Assembly: GCA_964539665.1 (NCBI GenBank)
Contig: CAZIKB010000064.1
Location: forward strand, 1 to 36,539
DNA from: CAZIKB01 sp964539665
Lineage (GTDB): Bacteria > Zhuqueibacterota > Zhuqueibacteria > Oceanimicrobiales > Oceanimicrobiaceae
Direction of reading: 5' to 3'
Length of the DNA stretch: 36,539 bases
Shown in pieces: positions 33,240 to 36,539 of this stretch (the stretch's first letter is position 1; each line of letters opens with the position of its first letter). The position numbers were made by a program, and so were the translations under genes. The notes below the pieces were generated by a model. The model was not told the origin of the DNA. It saw nothing but the letters and a program-made list of their open reading frames with translations, and did not search any database.

Positions 33240-33267
33240 TAAAAAAAAGCGGCTATACCGCCGCTTT
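33240..33267 (-). terminator. Intrinsic terminator after rpmA
   Basis: AAAGCGGC (33246-33253) and GCCGCTTT (33260-33267) form an 8-bp stem with a 6-nt loop; on the minus strand a run of T follows. It lies about 90 bp past the rpmA stop and separates the rplU-rpmA unit from gatC-pyrG. Confidence 0.9.
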
Positions 33268-33356
33268 AATAATAAAATAGAATTTGAAATATTTTGTTTG
33301 AACACAAAAAAGCAAAAAATAGAAACCTGTTGAATGTTTCAATGCCCCATCAGCTA

Positions 33357-33614
33357 TCACTCTTTGGAAAATATATTGACAACTTTTTTATATTTTCCCT
33401 TTCGTTCAAACTTAACTACACCATCAATTAATGCAAATAATGTATCATCTTTTCCCAGACCAACATTGTTGCCGGGATGAATTTTCGTTCCTCTTTGCCG
33501 TACTAAAATACTTCCCGCAGAAACAATTTGTCCATCAAATCTCTTTACTCCCAGGAATTGAGGATTACTATCCCGGCCATTTTTTGAACTGCCAACACCC
33601 TTTTTATGTGCCAT
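33357..33614 (-). CDS. rpmA: 50S ribosomal protein L27
   Basis: An 85-residue L27, the same length as in E. coli: MAHKKGVGSSKNGRDSNPQF, LGVKRFDGQIVSAGSILVRQ, RGTKIHPGNNVGLGKDDTLF. The N-terminus begins directly with MAHKKG, without the cleaved Firmicutes-type extension, and reaches toward the peptidyl-transferase centre. It follows rplU by 22 nt, the usual rplU-rpmA pair. Confidence 0.98.
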   Translation of the reverse strand: MAHKKGVGSSKNGRDSNPQFLGVKRFDGQIVSAGSILVRQRGTKIHPGNNVGLGKDDTLFALIDGVVKFERKGKYKKVVNIFSKE

Positions 33615-33636
33615 TATAAATGCCTCCGCAAATTAT

Positions 33637-33951
33637 TTATTTTGATGTAATACTTTGAATCAGTATTGAAGTATAATCTTGTTTATGACCCCTGGTCACC
33701 TGATATCCTTTGCGTCGCTTCTTTTTAAATATGATTACTTTTTTACCGCGTGTGTTTCCGACCACTTTGGCCGAAACCGTCGCGCCTTCAATTGTGGGTT
33801 GGCCAATTGTCACTTCACCTTCATTGGAAACCAGAAGCACCCTGTCAAAATCAACACTTGCACCTATCTCACTCGAAAGCTTTGGTACTAAGATTTTTTC
33901 ATCTTTTTTTACTTTAAATTGCTGCCCAGCAATATCAACAATAGCATACAT
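33637..33951 (-). CDS. rplU: 50S ribosomal protein L21
   Basis: A 104-residue L21: MYAIVDIAGQQFKVKKDEKI at the N-terminus, then FDRVLLVSNEGEVTIGQPTI and KVIIFKKKRRKGYQVTRGHK, the basic loop that contacts 23S rRNA. It is preceded by rng (62 nt gap) and followed by rpmA. An AGGAGG-type site (GGAGGATATTGTAA) precedes the ATG. Confidence 0.98.
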   Translation of the reverse strand: MYAIVDIAGQQFKVKKDEKILVPKLSSEIGASVDFDRVLLVSNEGEVTIGQPTIEGATVSAKVVGNTRGKKVIIFKKKRRKGYQVTRGHKQDYTSILIQSITSK

Positions 33952-34013
33952 TTACAATATCCTCCTAACAAAACTATGATTATAATTATTTTGTCAATTT
34001 ATTAACAATAACC

Positions 34014-35534
34014 TTAAATTAAAAACTGGTCTGTTATGTCTATTTGATCTTTTTTCAATAATATCTTGAACTGATCTGTTCTCAGGGTATCATCACCTAT
34101 GACTTCAATTTTCAGCCGATATTTCCACATAAGCCTTCTGTTTCGATTTATTAAACCCTTCAACACATAGTTGGCAATCGAACTATGAACAATCAGTTTA
34201 AGTGACCATTCTTTTCGTTCCGTTTTAAATCGTTTAATCCATCTTTCTATTCTGGTAAGAACCGTGTTCTTGGAACTTACTCTGCCAATTCCATCACATG
34301 TTGGACATGGTTCGCTGAACGCGTAGAGTAAGCTGGGTCGAACACGTTCACGGGTCATTTCGATTAAGCCAAATTCACTAATCGGTGCTATGCTTGACTG
34401 CGCCCTGTCTTTTTTCAATTCCCGACGAAATTCATCTTGCAATCTTTTTTTGTTATTAAGAACTAACATATCGATAAAATCGATAACGATGATTCCGCCT
34501 ATGTCTCGTAGCCTTAATTGGCGGGCAATTTCTCTTGCTGCTTCAAGATTAATTTTTAACGTTGTTTCTTCTGGCTCTTTGCCTCTGACGTATTTGCCAC
34601 TGTTTACATCGACGGAAACTAATGCTTCCGTATGATCGAATATAACATATCCACCACTTGGTGTCCAAACTTTACGGGAGAGACTTTTTGCAATTTCACT
34701 TTCAATGTTAAAAACATCAAATATTGGCTTCTGACTTTTAAAATATTCAACTCTATTTCTTAAGGACGGCGCTACATCATCTAAATATGATGTAATTTCT
34801 CGAAATAGCTTTTTTGAGTCAATAAGTACTCGATTAACATCACTTGTAAACAAATCCCGAATTACACTCGATGCCATCCCGGCATCTTTATAAATTATGG
34901 TTGGTGGTGATACTTTAGCAAGTTTTTGTTCTAATCTTTTCCATTTTTTTAATAATGCATCTAAATCTGCTTTTAATGTATTAGTATCTTTATTTTCCGC
35001 CACAGTTCGAACTATTAGTCCAAATCCTTTAGGTTTAATTTCCCGAATGATTTTTTTTAGTTTTCTTTTTTCTTTTATACTGTAAATTTTTTTTGATACA
35101 CCAATGATGTCTGAGTTTGGTACAAGTACCAAAAATCTACCCGGAAATGACAATTCTGTAGAAATTCTCGAACCCTTACTGCTAATGGGCTCTTTAATGA
35201 TTTGAACTAAAAGTTCTTGTCCCTCTTTAGGTAAACCTCTTTGAGATTTTTTATTGATAGTGTCTTTTGGTCTCTCAATATCAATAAAAGATTTATATTC
35301 GGCAAAATAGTCGCCAATATCTGAAAAATGTAAAAAAGCATCCTGTGGCTGTCCAATATTCACAAAAGCTGCATGCATTCCCCTTACTACATTGACAACT
35401 TTGCCTAAATATATATCCCCAACCATTCTTTCGTTTTCGGGCTGTTCCACGAAAAGCTCTGCTAATCGACCATTTTCTAAAATTGCAATTCTTGTCTCTC
35501 CAATAGACGAATTAATAATTATTTCCTTTTTCAT
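34014..35534 (-). CDS. rng: Ribonuclease G (RNase E/G family)
   Basis: A 506-residue endoribonuclease. The S1 domain has GDIYLGKVVNVVRGMHAAFV then NIGQPQDAFLHFSDI. The catalytic region has HTEALVSVDVNSGKYVRG and RDIGGIIVIDFIDML, where the two Asp that bind Mg stand in SVDVNSG and IDFID. The zinc-link is CPTCDGIGRV. The long RNase E scaffold for the degradosome is absent, so it is of RNase G type, acting in 16S rRNA 5'-end maturation and mRNA decay. Compared with E. coli (489) it has small insertions. Its position before rplU-rpmA is common in several phyla. Confidence 0.95.
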   Translation of the reverse strand: MKKEIIINSSIGETRIAILENGRLAELFVEQPENERMVGDIYLGKVVNVVRGMHAAFVNIGQPQDAFLHFSDIGDYFAEYKSFIDIERPKDTINKKSQRGLPKEGQELLVQIIKEPISSKGSRISTELSFPGRFLVLVPNSDIIGVSKKIYSIKEKRKLKKIIREIKPKGFGLIVRTVAENKDTNTLKADLDALLKKWKRLEQKLAKVSPPTIIYKDAGMASSVIRDLFTSDVNRVLIDSKKLFREITSYLDDVAPSLRNRVEYFKSQKPIFDVFNIESEIAKSLSRKVWTPSGGYVIFDHTEALVSVDVNSGKYVRGKEPEETTLKINLEAAREIARQLRLRDIGGIIVIDFIDMLVLNNKKRLQDEFRRELKKDRAQSSIAPISEFGLIEMTRERVRPSLLYAFSEPCPTCDGIGRVSSKNTVLTRIERWIKRFKTERKEWSLKLIVHSSIANYVLKGLINRNRRLMWKYRLKIEVIGDDTLRTDQFKILLKKDQIDITDQFLI

Positions 35535-35806
35535 AATTTTAGTTTCTCATGCCTCTATCCGATTAATTTGCAGAATTATTAAATTTTCTACAAAAAATAT
35601 GTGTCAACCTGAATAATTCAAGTTATTTATTAATGAAATGGCTGTGGCGAAATTATCAAAGAACAAAATTACAAACAAAAAGGGATATTTCTATCCCTTA
35701 ATTGAATTTTCCGTATTAAATTGCAAGTCTAATTATAATAAAAAAAACACTATATTGCAAGATATTTTTACACTCGAAAAGTTAAACGATTATAATTTAG
35801 GGTCAA
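35535..35806. other. Intergenic region between the HD gene and rng
   Basis: No gene is seen. It contains the HD-gene terminator (35671-35699) and, at 35604-35622, the near-palindrome AACCTGAATAATTCAAGTT. The latter shares its AACCTGAAT core with the SEC-C tail fragments at 3489-3498 and (less exactly) 4114-4121. It presumably also holds the rng promoter. Confidence 0.4.
35671..35699 (-). terminator. Intrinsic terminator after the HD-domain gene
   Basis: AAGGGATA (35680-35687) and TATCCCTT (35692-35699) form an 8-bp stem with a 4-nt loop. On the minus strand the stem is followed by TTTGTTTGT. It stands about 110 bp after the HD-gene stop. Confidence 0.75.
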
Positions 35807-36475
35807 TTATAACAGACAATTATCATTCACAGAGAGGCCAAACTTATAACCGGTAAAATTAGCGGCTTTTTTACAATAAAGCATCCTGTAAAGAAATATT
35901 TCAAAGTATTCCATGACTGATGAAATCTTCAAATCGATTCTCAAAAATAATGTGATCGTGTTGTCATCTTTATCGACTGTCAAATATGATTTCTTCACTG
36001 CATAGTTCACTCTATCATGTATGTCAAATTTGATCATATCCGGATTTCGAACACGAGATCGGTGCACATCAGACTTGTCTGCAAGAATTAATCCCGCACT
36101 AATATGACTTACTGGTTCATACCCATTATCATCATGACTGCCAATAGCAGCAACAATGGCGGTTATTTCATGAGTATCCATACCCAGATCTTTGAGTAAA
36201 GTATGAGCCAGAACAGCGCCAGTGTAAGCGTGGTTTACACGGTTAAATACATTACCAATATCGTGTAAATATCCGGCAATTGCAGACAACTCTGCTTCTC
36301 GTTCAGAAACCCCTATTTGTAATAAAGTTTGATTTGCCATTTTTGCAACTACACTACTATGCCGGGTGCCATGTTCAGTATATCCAATGACTGATAAATA
36401 TTCATCGGCTCGCTTGATATATGCCCGAACCTGAGGATCCTTTTTAATTTGTTCTAAACTTACCAGATTTGTCAT
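35807..36475 (-). CDS. HD-domain phosphohydrolase
   Basis: A 222-residue soluble protein with a clear HD domain: H at TRHSSVV, HD at AGYLHDIGN, further His in VNHAYTGAVLAH and GSHDDNG, and D at ILADKSDVHRSR. The order H-HD-H-H-D suggests a two-metal phosphohydrolase such as a nucleotidase or cyclic-nucleotide phosphodiesterase, but there is no GGDEF, GAF or RelA-like partner domain to define the substrate. The C-terminal about 70 residues (from TVDKDDNTITLFLRIDLKIS) form an added alpha/beta part I do not recognise. No strong ribosome-binding site precedes the ATG. Confidence 0.85.
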   Translation of the reverse strand: MTNLVSLEQIKKDPQVRAYIKRADEYLSVIGYTEHGTRHSSVVAKMANQTLLQIGVSEREAELSAIAGYLHDIGNVFNRVNHAYTGAVLAHTLLKDLGMDTHEITAIVAAIGSHDDNGYEPVSHISAGLILADKSDVHRSRVRNPDMIKFDIHDRVNYAVKKSYLTVDKDDNTITLFLRIDLKISSVMEYFEIFLYRMLYCKKAANFTGYKFGLSVNDNCLL

Positions 36476-36539
36476 TGGTTATATTAATTAGTGATTGACC
36501 GAAAACTAACGATTTTAATAAATATATAGTGAACATTCA

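Noticed and set aside
35604..35622. Third SEC-C tail or mobile-element end at AACCTGAATAATTCAAGTT
   Set aside because: Only the short NYSG-stop end can be read and no Cys codons lie upstream; the likeness to the other copies is too short to support a gene fragment.
35638..35856. 72-residue plus-strand frame between rng and the HD gene
   Set aside because: It spans the HD-gene terminator and runs antisense into the HD gene; low-complexity Lys/Asn composition and no ribosome-binding site.

Overview
The window looks like part of the chromosome of an AT-rich, Gram-negative bacterium. An lptC - ostA-like - lptB - rpoN cluster (lipopolysaccharide export plus sigma-54) implies an outer membrane. 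The mix of HflK/HflC, HslUV, a short ThiI and an rng-rplU-rpmA block would suit the FCB/Calditrichota-like part of the tree, but that placement is inference from gene content and style; no 16S rRNA gene or other decisive marker is present.

Region 1 (1-8210) is accessory and mosaic. It opens with a 5'-truncated, frameshifted class II DAHP synthase relic. A methyltransferase follows, then a beta-lactamase-like lipoprotein gene that carries the marks of an integron gene cassette: an attC-type imperfect palindrome at its 3' end whose outer box is perfectly complementary to the 5' end of the cassette. No integrase gene is present. Next come four tandem palindromes, a DUF2442 gene, and remnants of SEC-C zinc-motif proteins. 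A second unit of about 3.8 kb (4440-8207) lies between two copies of a tRNA-Gly(CCC) gene, each linked to the 3' end of miaA (one complete gene, one 3' fragment). It holds decayed genes (DUF6166, zinc-ribbon and thioredoxin relics), a pentapeptide-repeat protein, and a two-gene overlapping operon. That operon encodes a nucleotidyltransferase/CDP-alcohol phosphotransferase fusion resembling the di-myo-inositol-phosphate synthesis enzyme IPCT-DIPPS, and an HD-type hydrolase.

Region 2 (8211-36539) is core chromosome, with every gene on the minus strand. In transcription order (high to low coordinates) it has an HD phosphohydrolase; rng, rplU, rpmA; gatC, pyrG; lptC, the OstA-like gene, lptB, rpoN; hslV, hslU; a FemAB-like acyltransferase and two glycosyltransferases (surface glycan); a CBS-pair protein; an FAH-family enzyme; a secreted subtilase with two propeptide-like repeats and a C-terminal membrane anchor; a TPR-like protein; thiI; a quinone oxidoreductase-like enzyme; a large transketolase-like enzyme with an added C-terminal eight-cysteine zinc module; hflK-hflC-miaA (4-nt overlaps); and tRNA-Gly. 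Clear intrinsic terminators end the HD, rpmA, subtilase, transketolase and tRNA units.

The most interesting features are the integrase-less cassette with its attC, the tRNA-Gly/miaA-flanked island with the IPCT-DIPPS-like operon, the zinc-module transketolase, and a family of TTYCTA-N4-TARGAA palindromes found upstream of two unrelated genes.
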